NCBI GenBank assembly: GCA_021234155.1
Contig: JAJEKV010000394.1
Coordinates: 1 to 64,000, forward strand
DNA length: 64,000 bases
DNA from: Isoetes taiwanensis
Lineage: Eukaryota; Streptophyta; Lycopodiopsida; Isoetales; Isoetaceae
Direction of reading: 5' to 3'
The notes below the pieces were generated by a model. It was not told the origin of the DNA. It searched no databases and worked only from the letters and a program-made list of their open reading frames with translations. Both the position numbers and the translations under genes were made by a program. Below are positions 25,738 to 36,599 of this stretch, in pieces (the first letter of the stretch is position 1; each line of letters begins with the position of its first letter).

Positions 25738-27557
25738 CTAGTAATGGTGGTGCGTTCTTTGGCTAAATGTGGTTTGTTTTGTGGATGGAAACCTATTCAG
25801 CTTAGACTCATTAACCAAGTCCATCATATCTAGGCTATAAGAGGGTGTGCATTTGATAACCTTCCCCTTTGCTCTATCCACGCATATCCTTTTCCCTCAT
25901 TTTCTTACACACTTTCTTTTTTCCCTTTTCTTATTTTTCCACCGCAGACATTTACTTTTCTCCTTCTCTCTTTTTTTTTTTTTCTTTTTTTTTACCCTCT
26001 TCTCCCTCCTCTTTTCCTTCCTTTTCTCCTTCTCATTTTTCCCTTTTCCCTTTCCCCTTTTTGGTGACTTTTTCCTTCCCTTTTCACCTTTCTCCACCCT
26101 TCCCATTTTTCTCATGCTCTTTTTTCCCCTTTCCTTTTCCCATTCCTTTTGCTTTTCTCTTTTCCTTCCCTTTTCTCATGCCCTTTTTGCATTCCTTTTC
26201 CCCACATTTTTTTTTATGTTTTTCTTCCTCTCTCACCCTCTTCTTCTTTATCTCATGTCTCTTTTTCCCATTTTCTTCTTCCTTTTTCTCATGCCTTTTT
26301 CCTTTCCTTCCCCCCCCCCTCCTTTTCTCTTTTTCCCTTTTCCTTCTTTTTCATCATTTTCCCATCCTTTCCCTTTTTCAGGTGCCCTTTTCCTCTTTCC
26401 TTCTCCCTTCCTTTTCTCTTTCCTTTTCCTTTCCCTTTTCCTTTTTTTTTTCCCATGTATTTTTCCATTCCTTTTTTTTTTTTTTACTTTTCTTAGCCTT
26501 TCCCTACCCTCTTCCCCTTTTCCCAGATCCCTATTCCCTTTTTCTTTTTCTTTTCCCTTTCCTATGCTCTTTTCCCTTTATTTTACCCTTTCGCACCCTT
26601 TCCCTCTTCTAGTTTTTCTGTGCCTTTTTCCCTTCCTCTTTTCCATTTTCCTCCTTATTCCCTTGTTTTTTTTCTTTCCCCTTTTCCCTTTCCCCTTCGC
26701 CTCCATTTCCCTTTTCTTTTTCCTTCTTTTTTCATCCTTTTCTCTTTTTTCCATGCCCTTTCCTCTTTCCTTTCCACCTTTTTTTTTTCCTTCTCTCTTT
26801 TCCTTTTCCATTTTCCCACCCTTTTCCATTCCATTTTTTCCACCTTTTTCCCACATGCCCTTTTCCTCCTTTTCCCACCCTCTTCCCTTTTTCCCTTTTC
26901 CTCTTTTCCTATTCCATGTTTTCATTTCTCTTTTTTGTTTTTGCTTTTCCCCTTCTCTTTTTCCACCTCTTTTCCCTTTTTTTTTTCCTTTCCTCACCCT
27001 TTTCCTCTTCTCGTGCCACTTTCTTTCTCTCTCATTTCCCTCTCCCTTTTTCCTCATGCCCCTTTTCCCTTTTTTGCCTCCTTTTTCCTTTTAGTCCCTT
27101 TTCTATTTTTTCCATGCCCTTTTTTCCCTTCTCTCCATCATTCTTATCTTTCCCTTTTCCTTAGTCACCCTTCCCGAGTCTTCACCTTTTTCCGTTGCCT
27201 ATTTTTCTTCCTTTTCCTCCCTTCCCCTTTTCTTTTTCCTATCCCCATCCTCATCCTTTCCCCTTTTCCTTTTCATAGTGTCCTTTTTCCTTCCTTTTTT
27301 CTCCCTTTCTTTTTCTTTCCTTTTTAATTGCTCTTTTCCTTTCCTTTTCCCTTCTTTCTTTCCCTTTTACCCATGCCTTTTTGCCTCTCACTTTGCCCTT
27401 TTTTCGCCATTTCCCTTTCCTCTTAAAGATGGAGCATTTTTCGAGTGGTGGTGGGAAGTTGTGCGATAAATCTCGGCCTTGAATGCAATCAGGCGATCTC
27501 AACTATCTAAATTAGGGTTTGATTGAAGACATTCAGCTAAAACTTTATAATATAAGA
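25738..27557 (-). mobile_element. Helitron A (minus strand, homopurine cargo)
   Basis: On the minus strand the element begins A|TCTTATATTATAAAG at 27,557. It ends ...ACCATTACTAG|T at 25,738, after a degenerate 3' hairpin region (GCCAAAGAACGCACC). The A|T insertion site without duplication and the TC/CTAG termini are diagnostic of Helitrons. Length is 1,820 bp. The interior from about 25,865 to 27,425 is almost pure pyrimidine on the plus strand (purine on the element strand), so very long open frames through it are composition artefacts. No Rep or helicase coding. It is nearly identical to Helitron B, in opposite orientation. Confidence 0.85.
25865..27425 (+). repeat. Homopyrimidine tract inside Helitron A
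   Basis: About 1.56 kb of CT-only sequence, broken every few tens of bases by CATGCC-type interruptions (CCCATGCCCTTTT and similar). It behaves as a degenerate tandem repeat of CCCTTTTC-like units. The long frames here translate to Phe/Ser/Pro/Leu strings and should not be annotated as proteins. Confidence 0.95.
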
Positions 27558-27684
27558 TTACGGAATAGCAAAAGAGAAAACAAAGCAATGCCAACTAGGT
27601 TTTTAGGCCCATAGGGTTACATGGTTGAGGGGTTTCGACCCCTTGTGGAAATTTCCATGAACATTTCATGAACTAGGTATCTTA
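27558..27684. other. 127-bp spacer between divergent Helitrons
   Basis: Ordinary-composition DNA containing the small hairpin AGGGGT-TTCG-ACCCCT near 27,634 and the palindrome GGAAATTTCC. It is flanked on both sides by the A|TC insertion junctions of A and B. AACTAGGT occurs near both ends (about 27,593 and 27,671). Confidence 0.6.
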
Positions 27685-29493
27685 TCTTATATTATAAAGT
27701 TTTAGCGTATGTCTTCAATCAAACCCTAATTTAGATAGTTGAGATCGTCTCGATTGCATTCAAGGCCGAGATTTATCGCACAACTTCCCACCACCGTGAT
27801 TGGCCATGCTCATTTCGATCTCTTAAGAGGAAAGGAAAATGGCAGAGAAAAGGGCAAAAGTGAGAGGCAAAAAGCATGGGTAAAAGGGAAAGACAATCAG
27901 GAGAAGGGAAAGAAAAGGGAAAAGAGCACGAAAAAAGGGAAAGAAAAGAAAGGGAGAAAAAGGAAGGAAAAAAAGGACACTATGAAAAGGAAAAGGGGGA
28001 AAGGGTGAGGACGAATAGGAAAAGAAAAAGGGGAAAGGAGGAAAAGGAAGAAAAAATAGGGCAACAGCAGGAAAAAGGTGAAGAGGAAAGGGTGACTGGC
28101 GGAAAAAAAAAGGGGAAGATAAGAATGATGGAGAGAAGGAAAAAGGGCATGGAAAAATAGAAAGGGAAGGAAAAAAAGAAAAAGGAGGCGAAAAAAAGGG
28201 AAAAGGGGCATGAGGAAAAGGGAGGGAAATGAGAGAGGAAGAAGAAAGTGCCACGAGAAGAGGAAAAGGGTGAGGAAAAGGAAAAAAAAAAAAAAAAAAA
28301 AAAGGGAAAAAGAGATGGAAAAAAGAGAAAAGGGAAAAGCAAAAACAAAAAGAACAGAAAACATGGAATAGGAAAAGAGGAAAAGGGAAAAGGGGAAGAG
28401 GGTGGGAAAAGGAGGAAAAAGGGCATGTGAAAAAGGTGGAAAAAAATGGAATGGAAAAGGGTGGGAAAATGGAAAGGAAAGAGAAGGAAAAAAAAAAAAG
28501 GGTGGAAAGGAAAGAGGAAAAGGGCATGGAAAAAAAAGAGAAAAGGATGAAAAAAAAGAAGGAAAAAGAAAAAGGAAATGGGAGGCGAAAGGGGAAAGGG
28601 GAAAGGGGAAAGAAAAAAGAACACGAGGAATAAGGAGGGAAAATGGAAAAGAAAAAGAAAAAAGGGGAATAGGGATGGGGAAAAGGGGAAGAGGGTAGGG
28701 AAAGGCGGAAGAAAAAATAAAAAAAGTGGAAAAAGGGAATGGAAAATACATGGGAAAAAGGGAAAAGGAAAAGGAAAGGGAAAGGGAAAGGGAAAAGGGA
28801 AAGGAAAGGGAAAGGAAGGGGAGAAGGAAAGAGGAAAAAAGGGCACCAAAAAAAGGAAAAGGATGGGAAAATGATGAAAAAAGAAGGAAAGGGAAAAAGA
28901 AAAAGGGAGGCGGAAAGGGGGGAAGGAAAGGAAAAAAGGCATGAGAAAAAAGGAAGAAGAAAATGGGAAAAAAGAGACATGAGATAAAGAAGAAGAGGGT
29001 GAGGAGAGGAAGAAAAACATAAAAAAAAGGTGGGGAAAAGGGAATGCAAAAAGGGCATGAGAAAAGGGAAGGGAAAAGAGAAAAGCAAAAGGAATGGGAA
29101 AAGGAAAGGAAAAAAGAGCATGAGAAAAATGGGAAGGGTGGAGAAAGGTGAAAAGGGAAGGAAAAAAGCCGTCAAAAAAGGGAAAGGGAAAGGGAAAAAT
29201 GAGAAGGAGAAAAGGAAGGAAAAGAGGAGGGAGAAGAGGGTAAAAAAGAAAAAAAAAAAAGAGAGAGAGAAGGAGAAAAGTAAATGTGCAGGAAAAATAA
29301 GAAAAGGGAAAAAAGAAAGTGTGTAAGAAAATGAGGAAAAAAGGATATGCAGGATAGAGCAAAGGGAAGGTTATCAAATGCACACCTCTTATAGCCTAGA
29401 TATGATGGACTTGGTTAATGAGTCTAAGCTGAATAGGTTTCCATCCACAAATGTTCCCAATATTTGCCCAGCAACGCTGGGCACCATTACTAG
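27685..29493 (+). mobile_element. Helitron B (plus strand, homopurine cargo)
   Basis: Starts A|TCTTATATTATAAAG at 27,685 and ends at CTAG 29,490-29,493, after the perfect hairpin GCCCAGC-AAC-GCTGGGC (29,466-29,482) and the spacer ACCATTA. Length is 1,809 bp. From about 27,830 to 29,345 it is nearly pure purine, with GGGCATGA-type interruptions. No protein-coding capacity for rolling-circle transposition, so it is non-autonomous. It lies head to head with its sister A, and its 3' end directly abuts the 5' end of Helitron C. Confidence 0.92.
27830..29345 (+). repeat. Homopurine tract inside Helitron B
   Basis: About 1.5 kb of GA-only sequence built from GGGAAAAGG-like units with periodic GGGCATG(A/G) interruptions. 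It is the mirror of the Helitron A tract. Open frames on either strand translate to Lys/Glu/Arg/Gly or Phe/Ser/Pro strings and are artefacts. Confidence 0.95.
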
Positions 29494-29518
29494 TCCTATA
29501 TTATAAAATTATAGTGTA
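29494..29518 (+). mobile_element. 5' terminus of Helitron C, interrupted
   Basis: TCCTATATTATAAAATTATA followed by GTGTA has the form of a Helitron 5' end, but stops after 25 nt at the CTAG of minus-strand Helitron D. The remainder resumes at 37,660 (TGAGCTAAGATG...). Its 5' base sits immediately after the last base of Helitron B. I could not identify its 3' end. Confidence 0.7.
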
Positions 29519-30502
29519 CTAGTAAGGGTACCCAGCGTTGCTGGGTATAAATTTGGGACATGTAAATGATAGGCCATCAATGCTTGCAACTCAAAAGGTG
29601 CAATAAATGATAGGGCAGCAATGCTCTCAACTCGGAAGGTGTCCCTACTTATGTTCTAAGAATTTTGCTTTAACTACCCTTTTAAAGCTTATTTGAAAGC
29701 TTCTGCAAGATCATTTATAGAAGGGTGTGCCCTTTTAAGGCTAGATGCTTTTCATATTTCAAAGTTTCTATAGGATCATTTGTAGAAGGGTGTGCATGGT
29801 AGGCTATGCGCTGAGGTTGAAGTCAAGGTGCAAAAGTTACCTTGTTTATTAAATAATTGTGTATGTAAAGGGTCATTTATAGTGGCATCAAGGTTTAGAT
29901 TTTAGTAAATCATTATAAACACTTACATTTCTCAACAAAAAGAACTAATTAGCCTTCACTTGGCATGGACTATCTATCTTGTTAAATTGGGATTTTCCGG
30001 TCTGACTAAAAACGTTTTTGGAATTTTATATAACTTAATTTCCTAAGATTTTGAGGGGGTTCTCTGCCGGAAAAACTTTCAGGTTCTCCAAAAATCAGGA
30101 AGGAATTTCTCCATACTTTATTGGCAAATTTCCCCCTTCTGCATGGCGGCGTGCATGCCACGATTGCTGATTGGTGGTTGGAAGGATTCTGTGCAGTTCC
30201 GGTGCATAAGGCAGAAAGACGAAGGCCCGGATTTGGAGAAGGGAGGTGCCGATTCGGGCTGGACATAAAAGATGGAAGAATTATTGGATTGCAGGTGCCG
30301 ATTTGGATTGCAGTAGAAGATTGCTCCATATGCATCCAAAGAACATAAAGCTCTGGTATTTTACTTAGTTTTCAACAACTTCTGGACTCATGCGAGATGC
30401 CCACGTCCCATTTTCTGTGTTGATGTTTTCTGATTTGCACAAACAGAAAATTCTATGAAATACAAGCGTGCAGGTATTTTCTTTTATTTGATTTGGTTTC
30501 AG

Positions 30503-30610
30503 ATTTCATCTACAGTCTCAGAAGCAGCCATTGTGTACAAACCTCTGGAAAATGAGAGCTGTCTGCTGGTACTTACTGGTTTAATATTTTTGGCTATTTG
30601 CATTTGCTGG
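30503..30610 (+). pseudogene. Captured exon with hydrophobic segment
   Basis: This 108-bp segment is bounded by TTTCAG and GTAAGT and is open through 36 codons (starts ISSTVSEAAIVYKPLENES, ends GLIFLAICICW). The last half would be membrane-spanning. Both splice sites are near consensus. It lies antisense to Helitron D, so it is probably captured host-gene sequence. Host family unknown. Confidence 0.45.
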
Positions 30611-30733
30611 GTAAGTGGTCTGCTTATAATTTTCTATGTTTTTTAGCTTTGGGGATAAAGACATCGTGTGGAAAATTATGAACCTTCATTCCTTGCTCCT
30701 ATGTTGTCCATAATGACATCATTTCATTTCCAG

Positions 30734-30800
30734 GAAGCCCCTTTGTGGAGTCAGCATGCCTTTCAGCAGCTCGGTTTTTTCTGTTCTGTCTTCAGGCAAG
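30734..30800 (+). pseudogene. Captured exon, next in the same series
   Basis: A 67-bp piece preceded by TTTCCAG and followed by GTTCTT. In the frame continuing from the 30,503 exon it reads EAPLWSQHAFQQLGFFCSVF. It is likely part of the same captured gene fragment. Confidence 0.35.
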
Positions 30801-31576
30801 GTTCTTCAGGTTTTTGAGCTGATAGTGGGATAGAAGGTATGAATGTATGGTGTAGCAGGTAGAGTTATTCTTGATAACATTGATAAGGATTCAAATTTGG
30901 CATTATGCATGATCAGGTGTATCCCCCGATCAGTGACGGCGGCGGCCATACGAGGAATATGAATTGGATGATATTGTTAGCGAGTCAATTAACAGAAGCA
31001 AGAGGCGTAGCTGTTCACCATCAAATAGTAAAGGTATAGACCAAGGAGCTATTAAAAGGTATTGTGGAGCAAAAGCTTATGGGATCAGAATGTTCTGAGT
31101 TGTATTTCCGAACCATAGCTTTCCTATGGATGTATCAAGTTTTACACAAATTGACACCCAACATTGGATATTGGATATGAATGTTTTTGTAGGTGAGAAG
31201 TTGTTTTATTTTTAGATCTATTTTCTATTTATTGCAATATTTATTGATTATTTCTTAAAATGTTCTCTCTCAGGTGAGGCATATGACCAAGTGAATGAAA
31301 TGTGCATATTTCTTCTTAATAGCTTTTACGCCACCGAGAAAAAGCCTTGGCGCTTTATGTCCAATCACCGGTTCAACATTCCCGGTATTGTGGTCTTTGT
31401 TTATACTTCTTGCCCATCTGCGGTATTATCCCCTGTTATGGCCTAAGCCCGGTGGGGCGATGCAACTAAGCGCATCGAGATCTGATTCCGGAATCTGCTA
31501 AAATTGGTATTCTTTGCAGAGGATATAGCATCTCTTTTCGCACTCAACATGGGGCAATATCATCGTGTGGGAGCGA

Positions 31577-31790
31577 CTTGCATTAAAGGTAGGCGAGAAT
31601 CTGTTCAATTATATGCAATCATTTAAGATACTACGAAAAGCAACAAGTTAGTTGTTCCATTTGATATTCTTGACAAATGGTTCAATTTGCATTAAAGGTA
31701 GGGCAGAATCTGTTCAATTATATGCAATCAATTTGATACTACAGAAAGCAACAAGTTAGTTGTTCCATTTGATATTCTTGACAAATGGTT
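31577..31790 (+). repeat. Tandem duplication of about 110 bp in captured sequence
   Basis: GCATTAAAGGTAGG.CGAATC through GACAAATGGTTCAA occurs twice (about 31,577-31,684 and 31,689-31,792). The second copy keeps an open frame; the first has small indels that break it. Confidence 0.8.
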
Positions 31791-31851
31791 CAAGAAGTTC
31801 CAGGAACGTGCAAAGCGGGATCCTGATTATCTTAACCAGTTTACCACATGA
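31711..31851 (+). pseudogene. Captured coding fragment, unidentified
   Basis: A 46-codon open stretch (including DTTESNKLVVPFDILDKW then FKKFQERAKRDPDYLNQF) stops at TGA 31,849-31,851. It is Lys/Asp/Phe-rich and well-mixed, like a real exon. It lies in the same orientation as the 30.5-kb exons and the chromodomain-like exon at 32.5 kb, so all may come from one gene. No family motif seen. Confidence 0.4.
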
Positions 31852-32510
31852 GTTACTAATATGCTGAGGCTATTGGTTAGGGGTTCACTTGGTATAGGAA
31901 TTGTTTCCCACAACAATAGGCTCATCAAACAGTTCTGAGCCTTCCTTTGGGAACTATAATCAGCATTGTTATTGAAAACTGTTAAAAACAGATCTCTTGA
32001 TTTTGCAATGGGTGTTAATTTTCAGTGGCTCTGTTGCTCCAGTGCTTTATATATGTTTCTACTTTCTTCTCCATGTAAAATAGTTTTTGAGCAGCTCTAC
32101 GAATTGTTCCGTCCAAAGAATCATGTTGAGAGTGGCATATGTCCCAAGTATAAGGACATTCCAGAAACCTTTTGCTAACTTCACAGATGTCTAAGGATTG
32201 ATTAAAAGTGCATATGGTATTGTTGCATGGCATCTTTGTTATCTGTGTTTTAGGAGGTTTATATTGGATCATCTTCGACATTTTATAATATAAGCCTTAT
32301 GAATGGTATATGATAGGTTAGATTAGTCTTGATCACCTAGCAGCAAGATCATGGTGTATTTGTTTGGGAGGTTTATATTGGATCTTCTACATCCATAATA
32401 TAATAAGCATGTCGTAAATTTTGCTATAAGACAATGTAGATTGTGAAATTATGTGCCTCCAGGAGCATATTATCTTCAGCTTAACTCATGGGTGGTAGCC
32501 TGTTGTACAG

Positions 32511-32642
32511 GTGTTGAAATGGGATCCGGAATGGATAGAGCCACATCGGGTGCTTGGAAAACGGAAGTTTGTAAAAGGAGCTGGGAACATATGGAACTCT
32601 CAAGAAAACGGGGAATGGCTTTTTAAGTGGAAAGGTCTTTGA
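32511..32642 (+). pseudogene. Captured chromodomain-like exon
   Basis: After the acceptor TTGTACAG, 43 codons read WDPEWIEPHRVLGKRKFVKG and later NGEWLFKWKGL, then TGA. The E-(W/Y)-L-x-K-W-K-G-(L/W) core is the diagnostic chromodomain strand, where aromatic residues bind methyl-lysine. The upstream WDPEW...HRVLGKR segment resembles the approach to chromodomains in plant chromatin-remodelling or silencing proteins. The stop right after WKGL removes the C-terminal helix, so this copy is a fragment. Captured by Helitron D in antisense orientation. Confidence 0.55.
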
Positions 32643-34074
32643 AAATTTGCTCTCTTTCTGGTAAGGGCACTCCATTTCATTGTTTCTTTCTTGGGATCTT
32701 CAGGAAAACGTTATTTGGTTATCATGCTACTGAAACCTTTTGGTTAGCTTCTGATCAAGGTTTGAACAGTTTGTAGTCCTGCTATTTTATCACATACAAG
32801 AATCAATCATCATAACCTCCACAATCTTCCAGGTACAAGTTATTTTAGATTTTGGAAGATAGGATGTGTTCTGAATCATCTTGCGTTTTGTAGTTTCATT
32901 CACTAGAATCTTACAATCTTTCAATTCACATGCTACTATGTATTTGGAAGATTTGCTTACAAATACTGATGGCCCTTTGGTTGTTTCGCATTTTCATTCT
33001 TCACAATGCTCTCAACATACTTAAATATTTTTTCATATTCTTGACAGGATTGGTTGAGCCGTAATAGAGTCAAACGGCTAACATGTCAACTGGGACTATG
33101 CTGGGAGGGTTTTGTAAGCCATCCATCCTTTCAATATCGTTCACCATCTTGACATATTGTAAGATAGAATATTGGCATTTTTACTTTCTTCCTGTCAAAT
33201 TGTCGTTGTAGCACTCTTTTCAAGCTTTAGGACTCCTTGAATAATGATTGTCTTATTTGTTCCTTCTGTTTCCATCTACAAGGGTTGCTTTGTTGCATCT
33301 TGCACCATGTTCTTGCATATGGAGCAGCTCTCTCTGTAGACACTAGCATCTTTTTGTACACATCTCTTATGCTTCTGTACACACTAACATATTGACTGAG
33401 GGTGCTGGCCTAAATGTACCGACTTTAACTGAAGTTGACATCTTTCATTAAACATATAGCACTTTTTTAAGTCTTGACAAGATCACGTGCTTGCCATGTT
33501 GTTGAGGTGAGATTTGAAATCAAAATCATAATCCAAATAATAAATCTATGTAAGTATTTTTGGCACTATTGCAGGAATGTCATGTTGAAGCCTTCAAACC
33601 TTTTTAGATGTGCTTTTACTGAAATTCAATTCCATGTATGTTTGTTATAATATTTGTTGCTTCTATTTCTTACCTTTTATTTTCACCTTGGTCGCCCTGC
33701 CACACAATATTTAACATAGTCACTCTAAATTGAGCCCGCATGCATCACAACCCTGTTCGACAATTCGTCGACAAAGCCTCCTCATAGAATACGACCTTTA
33801 ATGGTGAACTTGCTATGATGTCTGCGCTCATTAATGAACACTTAGTAGGTGTTGTTTGAATGGTTGCAGAAGCCATCAAACAGTGATGACAATTTTATTG
33901 TCTAAAATAGTGGAAAGATTTTTGTTCAAATGTAAAATGTGTTATACTTTGTGTTGAGATTTTACATGAAAATTGTGCCTAACATTAACAAAATTTCAGG
34001 TGTACTATAACTACTCTCCATCATTGGTTATAATACAAGAGGTACATGGCTTATACATAACTTTACACTTTACA

Positions 34075-34620
34075 CATGTCTATGAACTTCCAAATATATT
34101 GCTTCAGTGATTTATTAGTATATTCACAAACATTAATGCACACCTTAACAAAATACATTATTAGCACTAGATAAAAGAATCTCAAGTGATAAACAACACA
34201 AGGTGAACATAAATTGCATACGTATAAATATCCTATCATTATTGAATTGATCATAAAATGTCAATGACATGTGTCTTAAGAACTTCCAAATTTATTGGTC
34301 CAATGATTTGTTAGTATGTTCACAAACGTTAATGCACACCTTAACAAAAGACATTATTAGCACTAGATAAAAGAATTGCAAGTGATAAACAACACAAGGA
34401 GAATATAAATTGCATATGTATATAAATACCCTAACATTATTAAATTGATCATGAAATGTCAATGGAGTGGCATCTATTCAACATGTCATTAGGCATTTTG
34501 CAAGTCAAAATTTCAATGCACACTTTCAATAAAATACATTATAAGCACTAGACAAAATACATTATTAGCACTAGACAAAAAGATTGCGAATGATGAACAA
34601 TGCAAAGAGAACAAAAAATG
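34075..34620 (+). repeat. AT-rich tandem repeat, unit about 190 bp
   Basis: CTTCCAAATWTATTG...AACAACACAAGG blocks recur at about 34,085 and 34,275. A shorter third copy lies near 34,500-34,600, where CATTATTAGCACTAGA(T/C)AAAA recurs. It sits upstream of the orphan Helitron 3' end at 35,130 and is non-coding. Confidence 0.75.
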
Positions 34621-35102
34621 CACATGTATAAACCTCACGTTACATATCCAAAATGGAGTGGTATTATTCCACATGTCATTTAAAAAGACTTAAAACATAC
34701 CACATTCAGATATATTTTATTGATGTTTAAAGCGGCCTCCATCATAAACTTATAAAACAAATGCTTCATGCGACAGTCTATGGTACACTTTCAATCATTT
34801 ACATACTATAGATGCCCACCTCATGTGATAAAGTTCTTTCTCCCATCTCAATTGCAATTCCAATGACAAATAGGAAAGTGCATTTAGCATGCCTATGAAC
34901 TCCTTGCTCTCAACTCACATGCAATTCCAGAGAAAAAGAAAACAATTCATTTGGCATGCCTATAAACTATTTACTCTTATTTCACCATATATATCAACAC
35001 AAATTGCTCAAAGCCTCATTTCAACTTCGTATTGACTATTTGAACTCACCATACATTAATACCAGTTCCAATAGCCAATAGGCCCTTCAAGTTGTTACCA
35101 AC

Positions 35103-35130
35103 GCCCGGCAACGCCGGGCACCATAACTAG
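35103..35130 (+). mobile_element. Helitron 3' terminus H (orphan)
   Basis: Perfect hairpin GCCCGGC-AAC-GCCGGGC (35,103-35,119), spacer ACCATAA and CTAG|T, in plus orientation. It lies inside minus-strand Helitron D, so it should close a nested plus-strand element. No TC...TATATTATAA start was found between 29.5 and 35.1 kb. Confidence 0.75.
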
Positions 35131-35414
35131 TATAGAAAGGTTTCAGTTGCTATGCCATTACATAATCATATTTTAAACACTCAACTGGGCCAGCAGTGAT
35201 GTGCTCAACCTTTAGCTGGAACATGGGAAGATAGTAATTGGTTTCAATTTCATTCGGAACTGTCTATCCTGCGAAGGAGAGGACATTTTCAATAATAATA
35301 AAGTAGTTGAAAAACGTAGTTAAATTAAAAACACGAACACCTAATTGAAACAAATGGAATAACATGTACTATTATATCACTACTTTGGGGATATGAGAGT
35401 GTATTAGTAACATC

Positions 35415-35610
35415 AACTTACCATGAACAAAATCTCATTCGTGAGCACCAACCACGACTTTGCAATTTTAGTTGCTAAAGCATCTATACCGCGTATTCCA
35501 AAAAAGAATCGCCATAAACTTACCATGAACAAAATCTCATTCGTGAGCACCAACCACGACTTTGTAATTTTAGTTGCTAAAGCATCTATACCGCGTATTC
35601 CAAAAAAGTC
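35415..35610 (+). repeat. Near-perfect 102-bp tandem duplication
   Basis: AACTTACCATGAACAAAATC through CGTATTCCAAAAAAG occurs twice with a shift of exactly 102 bp and almost no substitutions. Because 102 is a multiple of three, the open frame repeats a 34-residue unit (NKISFVSTNHDF, then AKASIPRIPKK). The duplication is recent. Confidence 0.9.
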
Positions 35611-36599
35611 GCTCTGTAGTTGAACTAAAGATCTTCGAAGTTATATGTTGTCTATTAACAAAAAAAAGTTCTTGAGATCTTTCTTAGAGCAACTTGGTGC
35701 TTGGTTATCAAGGGCGTGCTAAGCATGTAGATGAGGATAATAGTGTGGGAAGACTGGAAGACTTAAAAGCTGCATCATTATGGTGAGACTTGTGCAAAAA
35801 AATGTTGCACCTTGCCATGCTTGCAGCCTTCTTTGTATAAGCACTGCCATAGTTGGCATATTGATTGCATATTGCATTTTGAAGCATTTGACAACTACAA
35901 TTATATCGTGTTCTAGTAACCTCTCAGACATACAAACAAAGTTTAAAAACTCTGAAGCAAGTTTTGATAGGCCTGGCTGGGTGTTCACGGCAAATGACGC
36001 ATTTCCTTGCAAAGAGAGAGAGAAAAACTTTCCATGAAATACTTTAGCTTCTTATGTCTTCAAGCTATATTCTTCATGCTGCTACATGATGACAAATAGA
36101 CCCAATTTGGGCATATGTCATAAACTGCTTGCTTGCTTATGCCTCAACAAAGCGGTATTGATGGGATCTGGGTTCCATAAATACCTACAATATACAAACT
36201 GCTTGATAAGATGCCTGCTGCAACTAAAGTTAAACATAAATCATGTGACTGAAAACTTCAATCTCCTAACAGTCTAGGTACTTTTTACCTTACTTAGCCA
36301 TGGTCTATTGGTATCAAGGTATCAAGGTACATATAAGACGTGGATGAAACACATGCCACATTCAGAAAAGCACATGGTATTTCATCAAACATCTGTGTCT
36401 TATGCTTTAAATGCTGTAAGAAATGGAAAGTGCATCTCGAAATGGCCTGCTCCAGGCAGTTTCCTCTTCCATACCATTAACTTTGTGGAAGTACTCAAAC
36501 TTTCAAGCTTTTTTTAAATCCTCTACATGCACAGGTTTGTTTGCATCTCTTTGCTCTGCAAAAGCCATTTTCAAAATAATATTTTGGGGCAACCAGCTA

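Larger units (their letters stand above)
25778..29450. repeat. Giant inverted repeat with 1.77-kb arms
   Basis: The left arm (25,778-27,557) is the reverse complement of the right arm (27,685-29,450) with small indels. Shared landmarks include GTGGATGGAAACC, the flank reading TCATATCTAGGCTATAAGAG, and the CTCGGCCTTGAATGCAATC region near the inner ends. The spacer is 127 bp. The arms are Helitrons A and B. The left arm is pyrimidine-rich and the right arm purine-rich, so a single strand could fold into one very long hairpin. Confidence 0.9.

Noticed and set aside
25847-29383. Very long open frames (up to about 467 codons) in the homopurine/homopyrimidine tracts
   Set aside because: They exist in several frames on both strands and translate to Phe/Ser/Pro/Leu or Lys/Glu/Gly strings. 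Stop codons are rare in CT- or GA-only DNA, so length is not evidence of coding. The same applies at 44.8-46.5 kb.
32281-32412. TTTTATAATATAAGCC and CATAATATAATAAGC as minus-strand 5' ends that would close Helitron D earlier
   Set aside because: Both lack the A|TC junction and the subterminal block. The site at 37,659 has both and gives a sensible re-joined flank.
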